A stretch of 64,000 nt of DNA. It comes from Methylophilaceae bacterium. GTDB taxonomy: Bacteria > Pseudomonadota > Gammaproteobacteria > Burkholderiales > Methylophilaceae. Every line of letters starts with the position of its first letter. Positions within the stretch are counted from its first letter, which is position 1. Made by a program: the position numbers and the translations under genes. Positions 9,742 through 19,396 of the stretch are shown here, piece by piece. The notes beneath the pieces are model-generated. The model was not told where the DNA came from. It did not search any database and saw only the letters and a list, made by a program, of their open reading frames with translations. Where the stretch lies: assembly GCA_028342535.1 (NCBI GenBank), contig JAOLWQ010000005.1:1-64000 (forward strand). The letters are read 5' to 3'.

Positions 9742-10438
9742 ATACTTATGGGTTGTAATATTTTCACTATACCCATTCAATATAAATGCTAAATTATTTC
9801 CAAAAAATTTTCATAGCGAATATCAGTTATTACAAGAAAGTAGTAATTTAGGCAAGGTAATTGTAGATTTTAAACAAAAAAATAATAAATATGAAATAAA
9901 AGCAACAACTAAAGCAGAGGGTATTCTAAAGTTATTAGGAGATCGAGAAGTTATCAGTAAGGGTCAATTAAGTATAGATGGATTTTCACCAAAAATATTT
10001 GAATTAAAGAATAAGAAGAAACCAAAAAAGAATATTTTGGCAGTATTTGATGCTAAATATAGGCAAGTGAAATTAACGTATAAGCAAGAAACTAAAAGTA
10101 TTGCACTTAAGGAGAAGCATTCCGATGTGCTAACTTATTTATATCAATTCAATTTTGAACCCTTAAGTAAAAAGAAATATATTTTTGAAGTAATTGACGG
10201 AAAAAAAAGTCGAACATATTTATACAATAAGGTTAGAAGTGAATTTATTAGCACTATTTATGGCAGTCTCGAAGCAGATGTTTATGAAGGTGAGATAAAA
10301 GAAAAAAGCAACTCAACACATTATTTATGGATCTTAAGAGAGCCATATAGAATACCTTTAAAGATTGAAATTAAAACAGATATTGGGATTAATATAGAGC
10401 AAATTTTAGTAAAAACTAATTTATTACAAGTCAAATAA
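9716..10438 (+). CDS. DUF3108 domain-containing protein, predicted exported
   Basis: N-terminal hydrophobic signal; '[28 protein letters not shown]...' pattern of DUF3108; overlaps the purM 3' end by 26 nt. Confidence 0.7.
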   Translation: MSLNLKLFKYLWVVIFSLYPFNINAKLFPKNFHSEYQLLQESSNLGKVIVDFKQKNNKYEIKATTKAEGILKLLGDREVISKGQLSIDGFSPKIFELKNKKKPKKNILAVFDAKYRQVKLTYKQETKSIALKEKHSDVLTYLYQFNFEPLSKKKYIFEVIDGKKSRTYLYNKVRSEFISTIYGSLEADVYEGEIKEKSNSTHYLWILREPYRIPLKIEIKTDIGINIEQILVKTNLLQVK

Positions 10439-10445
10439 AACATAG

Positions 10446-11471
10446 ATGAGAAACCGCATCTTAATATATGGAATATTAGTTTCAATTGGAATACATTTTA
10501 TATTGCTATCAAATATAAAATTTAATTTTTCGAATGATAAAAGTCTTGAAATTCAATTAGTCCAAATGCCTCCAGAACTAATTAAAGATAATTTGGCTCC
10601 ACAGAAAAATATAAATCAAGAAACAAGTGAAAACCTTAAAAAAAGTTTGAAAAGTAGAATAAAGGAAAGTGAAGAAAAAACATATTGTGAATTATGTGGA
10701 CCAGTTAGCAATATTAATGAAACTTTCGAAGAGCCAATCTATGGTGAGTCAATAAAATCGATCGAAATGGTTTATAAAGTTTTTCATGATCTTGGTCCGA
10801 ATAAAGGGTCAATAGATAAAATAAAACCATTTGGAGTCGGTACCCAAGGTAGCATTAAAGATGAAAAAAATTCAATTTCAAAAGTTGGAAGTTTAGGGAT
10901 TAATTATAAAGTTGATAAAAATAATTATGAAATTTATTATGAAGCAAAAGCAGAAGGAATAAGCTCATTTTTTTACTCACAACCATTAATACAAAAAAGC
11001 AGAGGATTAATAAATATATTGGGGCTGAGACCAGACTATTATTTATACAGTCATGGAAAAAAGAAAACTTCAGAAGCATTTTTTGATTGGAAAAGTAAAA
11101 CTCTAACCATAAATAGGAAGGAAACTACCAATAAGTATGGTTTAATAAATCAGGCACAAGATCAGCTAAGTTTTATGTTCCAATTTATGTTCTTAGATCC
11201 ATTAAATAAAATGCAAATACCAATAACCAATGCTAAAGTTTTTAAAATTTATAATTATCACTATGTTGATGAACTTAATATGGATACTAAACTAGGCAGT
11301 CTTGATGTTCTACATGTAGCAAAATTTAATTATCAGAGTCCTGAAAGAATCGATTTATGGTTAGCAAAAAAATATGGGTACTTACCAGTGAAGATATCAA
11401 TCACTGAAGATGACCTAAGTTCTATTATCCAAAAAATAGAAACTCTTAAAATAAAGAAAATTAATGAATAA
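10446..11471 (+). CDS. DUF3108 domain-containing protein with N-terminal TM anchor
   Basis: TonB-like N-terminal TM 'ILIYGILVSIGIHFILL...LEIQLV'; C-terminal DUF3108-like 'YEIYYEAKAEGISSFF...RPDYYLYS'. Confidence 0.65.
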   Translation: MRNRILIYGILVSIGIHFILLSNIKFNFSNDKSLEIQLVQMPPELIKDNLAPQKNINQETSENLKKSLKSRIKESEEKTYCELCGPVSNINETFEEPIYGESIKSIEMVYKVFHDLGPNKGSIDKIKPFGVGTQGSIKDEKNSISKVGSLGINYKVDKNNYEIYYEAKAEGISSFFYSQPLIQKSRGLINILGLRPDYYLYSHGKKKTSEAFFDWKSKTLTINRKETTNKYGLINQAQDQLSFMFQFMFLDPLNKMQIPITNAKVFKIYNYHYVDELNMDTKLGSLDVLHVAKFNYQSPERIDLWLAKKYGYLPVKISITEDDLSSIIQKIETLKIKKINE

Positions 11472-12729
11472 AATAATAATAAAAGCATGCTCAGAAATTT
11501 TAAAAGAACAGTTTTTACGTTCAGAGCCTGCCGATCGTCAATTAAGTATGTTTTTCAAAAATAATAGACATCTTGGAAGTCATGAAAGATCAGATCTTTC
11601 AGAATTATATTATGGTGTAATTCGAAATAGACGATATTTAATTGAAAATATATGTGAAGAGAACCCTAGAAAATTAATTTTAATTTATATGATGTTAATT
11701 CTGGGTAAAAGTATAAGAGAGTTATCTCATTTTATTGATGATCAAGATTTAACATGGCTTAAGGAACAAAAAGCTAATAAAGTCAAAATAGTCGGGTGGG
11801 CTTCTAAGCTAAGTGTCCCTGATTGGCTTTGGGAAAACTTATTAGAGCAATATGGAGAGCAATCAGCAATTAGTTTAGCAAAGAGTCTGTTAAGTCCAGC
11901 TAATCTCAACTTAAGAGTCAACTCGCTAAAAGAAAAAAGTATTTCAAAAGTTGTTGATGATTTAGTCATTAGCTTTCCAGACTTAAAAAATAAAATAGTT
12001 AAAACTAATATATCTCCAATATGCATTTCTTTACCAAGAGGAACATCAATCCAGAGAGATAATTTATTTTTAGATGGAATAGTTGAAGTTCAAGATGAGG
12101 GAAGCCAAATATTATCTTTCTTAGTGAATCCAAAACGAGGTTCTATGGTTGCAGATTTCTGTGCGGGGGCTGGAGGAAAGACATTAGCACTTTCGGCAAT
12201 TATGAAAAATACTGGTAGATTGTACGCTTTTGATATTTCACAGAATAGATTATCAAATTTGAAAAAAAGGTTAAAAAGATCGGGTGCGTCAAATATTATG
12301 TCTTATAAAATCAATCATGAAAACGATACAAAAATAAAAAGATTACGTGAAAAGTTTGATAGAGTACTTGTTGATGCTCCCTGCACAGGACTAGGTACTT
12401 TGAGAAGAAACCCAGATTTGAAATGGAAACACTCGCTTAAATCAGTGGAACAATTAAATCTGAAGCAAAAGCTAATTATTAATGCGGCATCTAAATTATG
12501 TAAGGTTGGAGGGCATCTAGTCTATGCTACATGTAGTTTATTAAAGCAAGAGAATGAGTTAATCGTAGACAATTTTCTTTTAGAAAATAAAAACTTTAGA
12601 GTTTTTCCACCAGAACCAATATTAATAAAATATGATATACCATTGAAATCAGAAAAATATATAAAGTTGAGACCTGATGAACATAAAACCGATGGTTTTT
12701 TTGCAGTAATACTAGAAAGGCTTAATTAA
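11464..12729 (+). CDS. rsmB: RsmB/NOP family 16S rRNA m5C methyltransferase
   Basis: 'VEVQDEGSQILSFLV', 'VADFCAGAGGKTLALSA', 'VDAPCTGLGTLRRNPDLKW', 'LVYATCSLLKQENE'. Confidence 0.9.
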   Translation: MNKIIIKACSEILKEQFLRSEPADRQLSMFFKNNRHLGSHERSDLSELYYGVIRNRRYLIENICEENPRKLILIYMMLILGKSIRELSHFIDDQDLTWLKEQKANKVKIVGWASKLSVPDWLWENLLEQYGEQSAISLAKSLLSPANLNLRVNSLKEKSISKVVDDLVISFPDLKNKIVKTNISPICISLPRGTSIQRDNLFLDGIVEVQDEGSQILSFLVNPKRGSMVADFCAGAGGKTLALSAIMKNTGRLYAFDISQNRLSNLKKRLKRSGASNIMSYKINHENDTKIKRLREKFDRVLVDAPCTGLGTLRRNPDLKWKHSLKSVEQLNLKQKLIINAASKLCKVGGHLVYATCSLLKQENELIVDNFLLENKNFRVFPPEPILIKYDIPLKSEKYIKLRPDEHKTDGFFAVILERLN

Positions 12730-13950
12730 ATGAATGATATAAATAAATTAATTTTTATAGCTGCTTTTGCTGGGATATTATTGGGCTTAATAATAAAATT
12801 TTTCCCCAATTTATTTTTTGTGGATTACCTATTAGTAGTGACTGATTTATTAGGAAAAATTTTCATAAAAAGTTTAAAAATGATTCTAGTACCTTTAGTT
12901 TTTTTCTCTATTATTGTTGGTGTTTCAAATTTAGGAAGAGGAAAAAATTCAAGTCTAATCTGGAAATCTACGTTTTTATATTTTGTTACAACTATGACAA
13001 TTGCAATTATCTTAGCATTAGTTGTGATGAATATTATTCAACCTGGTTCGGGTCTAATAATTAATTCTTGGCAATCAGCCGATGCCGCAGTAACAGCTAC
13101 TATGACGATTCCAGAATTTTTTAAACAATTTTTATTAAGTTTATTTGAAAATCCTTTCCATTCACTAGCATCTGGAAAGATACTGCCACTAATTGTTTTC
13201 TCTATTATTATTGGCATCGCATTAAATGATAAGAAAGATAAATTTACGGCAGCTAAAAATGTTTTTACCAGTCTTTATGAGGTTATGCTCAAAATTGTTC
13301 ATTGGCTAATGCTATTTGCGCCATTAGGCATATTTGCACTTTTGGTCAACATGATTGTTAGTCAAGATACTGAATTATTTTCTCAATTAGGTATTTTTAT
13401 TTTTACCGTAATATTCCTAATCCTTTTTCATGGCGTTGTGATTTTGCCAACAATTCTTTATATATTAACTAAAATTTCACCATTACATTTATGGAGAGAG
13501 GGAAGGCCAGCATTTATAACAGCGTTTGCTACTAGCTCAAGTGCGGCAACACTCCCAATAACTTTAAGCATTGCTAATGATAACTTTAAAACTTCTAAAG
13601 GGGTATCAAATTTTGTGCTTCCTTTAGGTGCTACGATGAATATGGATGGAACTGCATTATATGAAGCAGCCGCCGCCTTATTTATAGCAAATTTAGTAGG
13701 GATGGATTTAACTTTAGCCCAACAACTTATATTATTTTTAACAGCTATGGTTGCATCAATCGGTGCTCCTGGCATTCCAAGTGCAGGAATGGTAACAATG
13801 GCTATGGTGTTACAGGTTTTAGGCTTACCTTTGGAGGCATTGGCGATACTTCTTCCAATGGATAGATTAATTGATACATTTAGGACGACAATTAACGTTG
13901 AAGGTGATTTAGTTGGGGCACTAATTGTTAATAAAATTACTAAGCTTTAA
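12730..13950 (+). CDS. Dicarboxylate/amino acid:cation symporter (DAACS/GltP family)
   Basis: 'AFATSSSAATLPITL', 'FVLPLGATMNMDGTALYEAAAALFIAN', 'GAPGIPSAGMVTMAMVL'. Confidence 0.93.
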   Translation: MNDINKLIFIAAFAGILLGLIIKFFPNLFFVDYLLVVTDLLGKIFIKSLKMILVPLVFFSIIVGVSNLGRGKNSSLIWKSTFLYFVTTMTIAIILALVVMNIIQPGSGLIINSWQSADAAVTATMTIPEFFKQFLLSLFENPFHSLASGKILPLIVFSIIIGIALNDKKDKFTAAKNVFTSLYEVMLKIVHWLMLFAPLGIFALLVNMIVSQDTELFSQLGIFIFTVIFLILFHGVVILPTILYILTKISPLHLWREGRPAFITAFATSSSAATLPITLSIANDNFKTSKGVSNFVLPLGATMNMDGTALYEAAAALFIANLVGMDLTLAQQLILFLTAMVASIGAPGIPSAGMVTMAMVLQVLGLPLEALAILLPMDRLIDTFRTTINVEGDLVGALIVNKITKL

Positions 13951-16900
13951 ATTTAATTTTCTTTTTTTCAATAAATCCAATAGATAGAGAATAGGCGGCA
14001 GGAATTACAATCAATGTAAGCAAGGTGGAAGAAATCATTCCTCCAATCACAGCAATAGCTAGTGGGCCATTCGATTCAGATCCAGCCCCATAACCTAATG
14101 CAGCAGGAAGTAGGGCTAATATAAGTGTAAGTGAGGTCATTAGAACTGGGCGAAGACGTATAGGGCATGCTTCTAGAAGTGCTTGGTCTGTTTTTTTACC
14201 TGACTCTTTTAATTGATTTGTCATGTCTACCAATAAAATAGAATTCTTTGCAACAAGTCCAATTAGAAGAACCATCCCAATCATTGAATAAATATTGAGA
14301 CTATTTCCAGTAAGCCATAATAATAATATACCGCCAATTATAGCTAATGGCTGAGCCAACATTACTATTAATGGCTGGAAGAATGAGTTAAATAAACTCG
14401 CTAACACCATATAAAGTAATATAGTCGCAAGAATAAAAACAAAAATTACATTACTCATCGTTTTTGCAAACTCCTTAGCTTGGCCTTCTAATTGAATTGA
14501 ATATTCGCCTGGTAGAATATCTTTACTCACTTGTTTGACTAATTTAACTGCTTCACCAAGAGACATTGTTGGATTAGAGAAAAAGTTTGATGAATATTGT
14601 AAATCTTGGCGTCCCATTACTGCCGGACCGAGTTCTTGATGGAAAGAGGCTATCGTATCAAGTCGAATTAATTCACCAGATTTACTTCTTAAGTATATTT
14701 TATTAAGATCGTTTAATTTTTCGAATGACCCTTCTTTTGCCTTCATTCTAATGTCGTATCTATGTCCGTCACCTGGTTCATCATTAAACCTTGCAACATC
14801 TAACCCATTACTTAGAACGGAAATAGCTTCAGCAATATCAGCGGCTGTAATTCCGAAGCTAGAAGCCCTTTCTCGATCTATATCTAAAATCATTTGAGGA
14901 AGGTTGAGTTGTAAATTGAGATCAATCCTGCCTAATTCTTCATTTTCAGATAATTTTGTTAACAACTCATCACTTAAAGTAGCAACCTTTTCAATACTTG
15001 GACCAGTAATTGAAAATTGTAATTTTTCAGATCGTCTGCCACCAGCAAATGAAACACCTGACGGAAAAGCTTTGACACCAGCAAGTTGATTAAAATCAAT
15101 TCTCATTTTAGCCATAATTTCTGATTGAGATAGTGAGCGTTGATTTTTTTCTTTTAGTCTAACACTAATAAAACCACTATTAACTTGTCCTCTACTTCCT
15201 AATCCAATTGATGAGAAAACGCTGGCAGTATATTTATCATATTGATTAATAATATTCTCAATCTCTAATAATTTATTATAGGTATAGTCCATATTAGAGC
15301 CTAAGGGGGTCTTGAATCTAACTGTAAAGCGGCTTTCATCTTGTTCAGGTACTAATGTTTTTTCTACCTTTGAAAAAAGAATACTGCTTGCAAGGACTAC
15401 AATAAGGCTTGAAATTAAAACTTTTAATCGATTAGATAAAGTCCAGGTTAAAATTTTCTTATAATTATTATCTAGTTTTTCAAAGAAGCTATTCAAACCT
15501 TTTAGCCAGTAAACTTCTTTTTCTTTCATTGCTAAAAACTTTGAGCACAACATGGGGGTTAATGTTAATGAGATAATTAATGAAACTAGAACTCCGGCTG
15601 TAACAACTATTGCAAAAGATTCAAAAAAACGTCCAATAATTCCGTCCATAAAAATAACTGGGGCAAAAATACATACCAAAGCTAATGAGGATGCTAGTAC
15701 TGCAAAGACAACTTCTTTACTCCCATTAATAGCAGCATTAAAAATATTTTTATCAATATGTTTTTGGTGCCGGAAAATATTTTCAAGCACCACTATTGAG
15801 TCATCAACTACAACGCCGATTAAAAGTATTAGTGCAAGTAAAGTCATACTATTAAAAGTAAAACCATAAAAGTACATTACTGCAATCGACCCAAAAAGTG
15901 AAATAGGTATTGCAATGGCAATGATTAATGTAGAGCGAAAAGATTTTAGAAAGAATAAAACAACTAAAGCTGCTAGTAATGTTCCTTCAAGAATATGATT
16001 CTGTAGGGACTTAACCATAGATTTAATATAAATTGAATCATCAGTTGATACCTTCAACTCAAGACCTGGCGGTAAGCTTGGCCTGATTTGGGTGCTAACT
16101 TTTTCTTTAATTTTATTAATAATATCTACTGTATTCGAATTGGCTACTTTTATAATACCTAGACCAATCGATGGTTTATTATTATGACGCGCAGTTTGCC
16201 TATAATCGTCTAAACCATCTTTAACTTCAGCAATATCATCAATCTTAATTGGGCCACCATCTCGGTAAGTAATAATCATTTTCTTTAAATCTTCGATTTT
16301 ATGGAACTCTAAATCTAGTTTAAACATTTTTTCTGATTGAGCTCTTACAAGGAAGCCACCAGGTAGTTGAACATGCTCTCTATTAAAGGCAGCAACTAGA
16401 TCATTAGCAGTTATTTTTAATGCAGCCATTTTTTCAGGGAATAAGTTAATTCTTATAGTGCGATCTCTTCTCCCACCTAACGTTACATAACCAACACCAT
16501 CCACTGTTTCTAATTTTTTCTTTAGAATATTATTAGCATAGAGATTTAGTTGCTGAATAGTTCGGTCGCCAGTTAGACCAAGCCACATAATCGCACTAGC
16601 ATTTGTTTCAACTTTACGAACCACTGGGGGAACAATATCATCGGGTAGCCGCCTAGCTAATCTACTTACCTTGGATTGAATTTCATTAAACGCAACTTCA
16701 ATATTTTTATCCAAATTAAATGTAACAGTTACAACAGAAACTCCTGGAGACGATTCTGATTTAATAGATTCAATACCTGGAGTTGTATTTACTGCTTCTT
16801 CTATTAAGTTAGTAATACTAGAATCAATAATTTCTGGGTTAGCCCCCTCTAGCGTAGTTGTAACAGTAAGGATAGGAAATTCAATCGTGGGAAATTTATC

Positions 16901-17002
16901 AAGGCCAATTTTTTGGAAACTAATAATTCCCAATAAAACAAATATCGCAGAGATCATCCAAGCTAAAACATGTCTTCGAATTGAAATTTCAGGTAATGTC
17001 AT
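13940..17002 (-). CDS. RND efflux transporter permease (AcrB/MdtB-type)
   Basis: 1020 aa; 'GLDKFPTIEFPILTVTTTLEGANPE', 'LLIGVVVDDSIVVLENI', 'MVLLIGLVAKNSILLVD', 'RPVLMTSLT'. Confidence 0.95.
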   Translation of the reverse strand: MTLPEISIRRHVLAWMISAIFVLLGIISFQKIGLDKFPTIEFPILTVTTTLEGANPEIIDSSITNLIEEAVNTTPGIESIKSESSPGVSVVTVTFNLDKNIEVAFNEIQSKVSRLARRLPDDIVPPVVRKVETNASAIMWLGLTGDRTIQQLNLYANNILKKKLETVDGVGYVTLGGRRDRTIRINLFPEKMAALKITANDLVAAFNREHVQLPGGFLVRAQSEKMFKLDLEFHKIEDLKKMIITYRDGGPIKIDDIAEVKDGLDDYRQTARHNNKPSIGLGIIKVANSNTVDIINKIKEKVSTQIRPSLPPGLELKVSTDDSIYIKSMVKSLQNHILEGTLLAALVVLFFLKSFRSTLIIAIAIPISLFGSIAVMYFYGFTFNSMTLLALILLIGVVVDDSIVVLENIFRHQKHIDKNIFNAAINGSKEVVFAVLASSLALVCIFAPVIFMDGIIGRFFESFAIVVTAGVLVSLIISLTLTPMLCSKFLAMKEKEVYWLKGLNSFFEKLDNNYKKILTWTLSNRLKVLISSLIVVLASSILFSKVEKTLVPEQDESRFTVRFKTPLGSNMDYTYNKLLEIENIINQYDKYTASVFSSIGLGSRGQVNSGFISVRLKEKNQRSLSQSEIMAKMRIDFNQLAGVKAFPSGVSFAGGRRSEKLQFSITGPSIEKVATLSDELLTKLSENEELGRIDLNLQLNLPQMILDIDRERASSFGITAADIAEAISVLSNGLDVARFNDEPGDGHRYDIRMKAKEGSFEKLNDLNKIYLRSKSGELIRLDTIASFHQELGPAVMGRQDLQYSSNFFSNPTMSLGEAVKLVKQVSKDILPGEYSIQLEGQAKEFAKTMSNVIFVFILATILLYMVLASLFNSFFQPLIVMLAQPLAIIGGILLLWLTGNSLNIYSMIGMVLLIGLVAKNSILLVDMTNQLKESGKKTDQALLEACPIRLRPVLMTSLTLILALLPAALGYGAGSESNGPLAIAVIGGMISSTLLTLIVIPAAYSLSIGFIEKKKIKFKA

Positions 17003-17005
17003 ATC

Positions 17006-18076
17006 TTATTGGGCTGAAATATTAACTATAGTTTGATCGGTTAAATATCCTGCTCCATCAAGGGCAACTATTTCAGTCTGTTCTAATCCAGAAATAATTT
17101 CAACAATACCATTTTGGTTTATTCCCATTTCAATAGTTCGTTGCTCAACTTTATTTCCGTTGATAACATAAACTACTTGACCTGCTGGCCTTAAAACAAC
17201 ACTTTGTTCTGGCACGGCCAGTCCTTGACGAGTGCTAAACACTATTGTGCCTTTCACACTCGCCCCAGGCTGCCAATTTAATTGATTTTCGATATCAGCA
17301 ATAACATCAATAGACCTACTATCAGACATTAATTTAGGTTTTAATTCTGCAATTTTAGTGAAAATTTCATGCGGTGAAGTAGGTGTTTTAAGTGTTATAG
17401 GGGTGCCAGCTTTTAATTTAGACGCTAATTTTTCTGGGAATGGAATGTGAGCCCGAAGTTTTTTATTATTGATAACTTGAAATACTGGATCGCCTATTTT
17501 AAGAAAATCTCCTATGGATGGAATTTGTTTTTCAATTCGCCCAGAAATTGGAGCATAAACCTTCGTCTTTTCGAAGCTTGATTGCGCAATATCTTTTTTT
17601 GATAGAGCAACTTCAAGCTCTTCAAAGGTTTCATTTTTTTTGGTTAGAATGTCATCCAACGCATTCGATGAAATAAATTTCTTTTCTACTAGTTTCTGAT
17701 TTCTTTCATAGGTTTTTTCTTGATTTGCGAGTCGAGTTTTTAGACGTCTGACCTCTGCACTTGCCAGACTTAGTTCATATTTATAATTTTTTTCATCAAT
17801 TTCTGCCAGAAGATCTCCTTTAACAACTACTGAACCAGTCCTTGCATAAAGCTTTATAACCTTTCCTGAGATTTCAGCAGAGACTGTAGGGTCAATGATT
17901 CCTTCAACTGATCCTATGGCTGTTTCTTTATCTTCAAAGTTAGCTAGGATGACCTTGCTAGTAGTTATATAAATTTCTTTCTTAACACTTTTATTTTCAG
18001 ACTCTTTATCACCACAAGCAACAAGTAGCAATAATGAAAATACTAAAGTTAAAAATTGTTGTAAATTATGAATCAT
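17006..18076 (-). CDS. RND efflux periplasmic adaptor (membrane fusion protein), lipoprotein-like
   Basis: Lipobox-like 'LLLVACGDK'; 'GSVEGIIDPTVSAEISGKVIKLYARTGSVVVKGDLLAEID'; 'VYAPISGRIEKQIPSIGDFLKIGDPVFQV'. Confidence 0.92.
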   Translation of the reverse strand: MIHNLQQFLTLVFSLLLLVACGDKESENKSVKKEIYITTSKVILANFEDKETAIGSVEGIIDPTVSAEISGKVIKLYARTGSVVVKGDLLAEIDEKNYKYELSLASAEVRRLKTRLANQEKTYERNQKLVEKKFISSNALDDILTKKNETFEELEVALSKKDIAQSSFEKTKVYAPISGRIEKQIPSIGDFLKIGDPVFQVINNKKLRAHIPFPEKLASKLKAGTPITLKTPTSPHEIFTKIAELKPKLMSDSRSIDVIADIENQLNWQPGASVKGTIVFSTRQGLAVPEQSVVLRPAGQVVYVINGNKVEQRTIEMGINQNGIVEIISGLEQTEIVALDGAGYLTDQTIVNISAQ

Positions 18077-18632
18077 GAAAATTTTCCGCCTTAATTAATT
18101 CCCAATCAAAATATGGACCAGGGTCCGTTTTTCTTTCTGGTGAAATTTGATTGTGCCCAACAATAGCATTAATTGGGTAGTTGTTACATAGACATTTTAA
18201 GAGATTTATAAGTTTCATATATTGTATTTTCTCAAATGGAAAGAAGTCAGAACCTTCAAGTTCTATTCCTATAGAGAAATCATTACAATTAGAGGCATTC
18301 TTCCAATTTGATTTCCCAGCATGCCATGCCCTATCTTTACATGACACAAATTGTATTAATTTTCCATTACGTTTAATAAGAAAATGTGCTGAAACTTTGA
18401 GCTTATCAATTTCTTTGAAGTATGGATCATATTCAGTATTTAAATTATTCGTAAAAAAATCTTCAATAAATGCACCTCCAAATTTATTTGGCGGTAAGCT
18501 GATACTATGGATTACAACCATGCTAATTGTTTTATCTTTTGGCCGAGCGTCAAAGTTAGCAGATTTAAGAAAATGAGCTTCCTTAATCACACCAGTTTCG
18601 TCTAAATCATAAAAGTTACATGATGGTTTCAT
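18066..18632 (-). CDS. ampD: 1,6-anhydro-N-acetylmuramyl-L-alanine amidase AmpD
   Basis: 'ISMVVIHSISLPPNKFGG', 'AHFLIKRNGKLIQFVSCKDRAWHAGKSNWKNASNCNDFSIGIELEGSD', 'IVGHNQISPERKTDPGPYFDW'. Confidence 0.95.
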   Translation of the reverse strand: MKPSCNFYDLDETGVIKEAHFLKSANFDARPKDKTISMVVIHSISLPPNKFGGAFIEDFFTNNLNTEYDPYFKEIDKLKVSAHFLIKRNGKLIQFVSCKDRAWHAGKSNWKNASNCNDFSIGIELEGSDFFPFEKIQYMKLINLLKCLCNNYPINAIVGHNQISPERKTDPGPYFDWELIKAENFHDS

Positions 18633-18728
18633 CTAAATCGCTTATAATCTCATAAAAGTAATCTACATGGAAAGTCTAATGGTTTTTGTTAGTTTTTGCA
18701 TTAAATTAGTAGCCTTGGGGAGAAAGTA

Positions 18729-19016
18729 ATGGATTGGAAATATTTTTATGACTTTGTTATATTTGGTATTGTTGATAATGGAGTGATGCTAATAGGGGCT
18801 TTCTTTGGTTTGGGATTAGAAAAATACTTACCAAGCAAATTACAAGTAGGCTTAGGTGCTGTAATTGGTGCAGGTATTGGTAATGCAGTGAGTGACTTCA
18901 CAGGGGGATTAGCTAGTGGTAATTTGGTGTTGGCAATTGGTACTGGGCTTGGTTGCCTAATTGCTTTGGTAACAATCCCAGTACTCCATAAATTACAGAA
19001 ATATTTTAGCAAATAA
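18729..19016 (+). CDS. Small Gly-rich (glycine-zipper-like) membrane protein, unknown function
   Basis: 95 aa with at least two hydrophobic segments and GxxxG-like repeats 'GLGAVIGAGIGNAVSDFTGGLASGNLVLAIGTGLGCLIAL'; SD-like ggggagaaag upstream. Confidence 0.65.
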   Translation: MDWKYFYDFVIFGIVDNGVMLIGAFFGLGLEKYLPSKLQVGLGAVIGAGIGNAVSDFTGGLASGNLVLAIGTGLGCLIALVTIPVLHKLQKYFSK

Positions 19017-19396
19017 ATAATCTTATTTTAAGACTCTATTGTTGTTTATTTTATGAGCTTATCATTCAGATTGGCTTATGGTTCATAGTTACTTTTTTCG
19101 TGCTTTTCTTTTTTGATGCTGAGCTAAAATTACTACAGTTTATTTTGTGGGCATCATCAGGGGTCTACTTTGTTTGGTCCTGGGCGCTTGGCGGACAAAC
19201 ATTGGCAATGAGAGCGTGGAAATTAAAATTAATCTTTCCTAAAGACGACCCGTGGCTTTATTTTGCTAGATACTTATTGGCAACTCTTGGGGCTATTCTA
19301 TTTTTTGTATCTTTTTTATGGGGAATTTTTAATAAAAAGAATCAATATCTGCATGATTTAATTTTGGGATCAGAGATTAAAGACGTTCGAGTTTAG
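19013..19396 (+). CDS. RDD family membrane protein (N-terminus appears to extend upstream of GTG 19100)
   Basis: ORF-track start at 19100 is mid-helix. The in-frame upstream codons encode INNLILRLYCCLFYELIIQIGLWFIVTFF, matching the RDD N-terminal R..sllYE pattern. No ATG/GTG/TTG in this frame between stop 19007 and 19100. Confidence 0.6.
   Translation: MNNLILRLYCCLFYELIIQIGLWFIVTFFVLFFFDAELKLLQFILWASSGVYFVWSWALGGQTLAMRAWKLKLIFPKDDPWLYFARYLLATLGAILFFVSFLWGIFNKKNQYLHDLILGSEIKDVRV

Noticed and set aside
13940-18076. RND permease/adaptor pair as a novel efflux system
   Set aside because: Standard HAE1/MdtABC-like architecture; nothing in the sequence indicates a new mechanism, and no outer-membrane factor is nearby.
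18181-18576. 131-aa plus-strand ORF
   Set aside because: Antisense to ampD, which has clear catalytic motifs.
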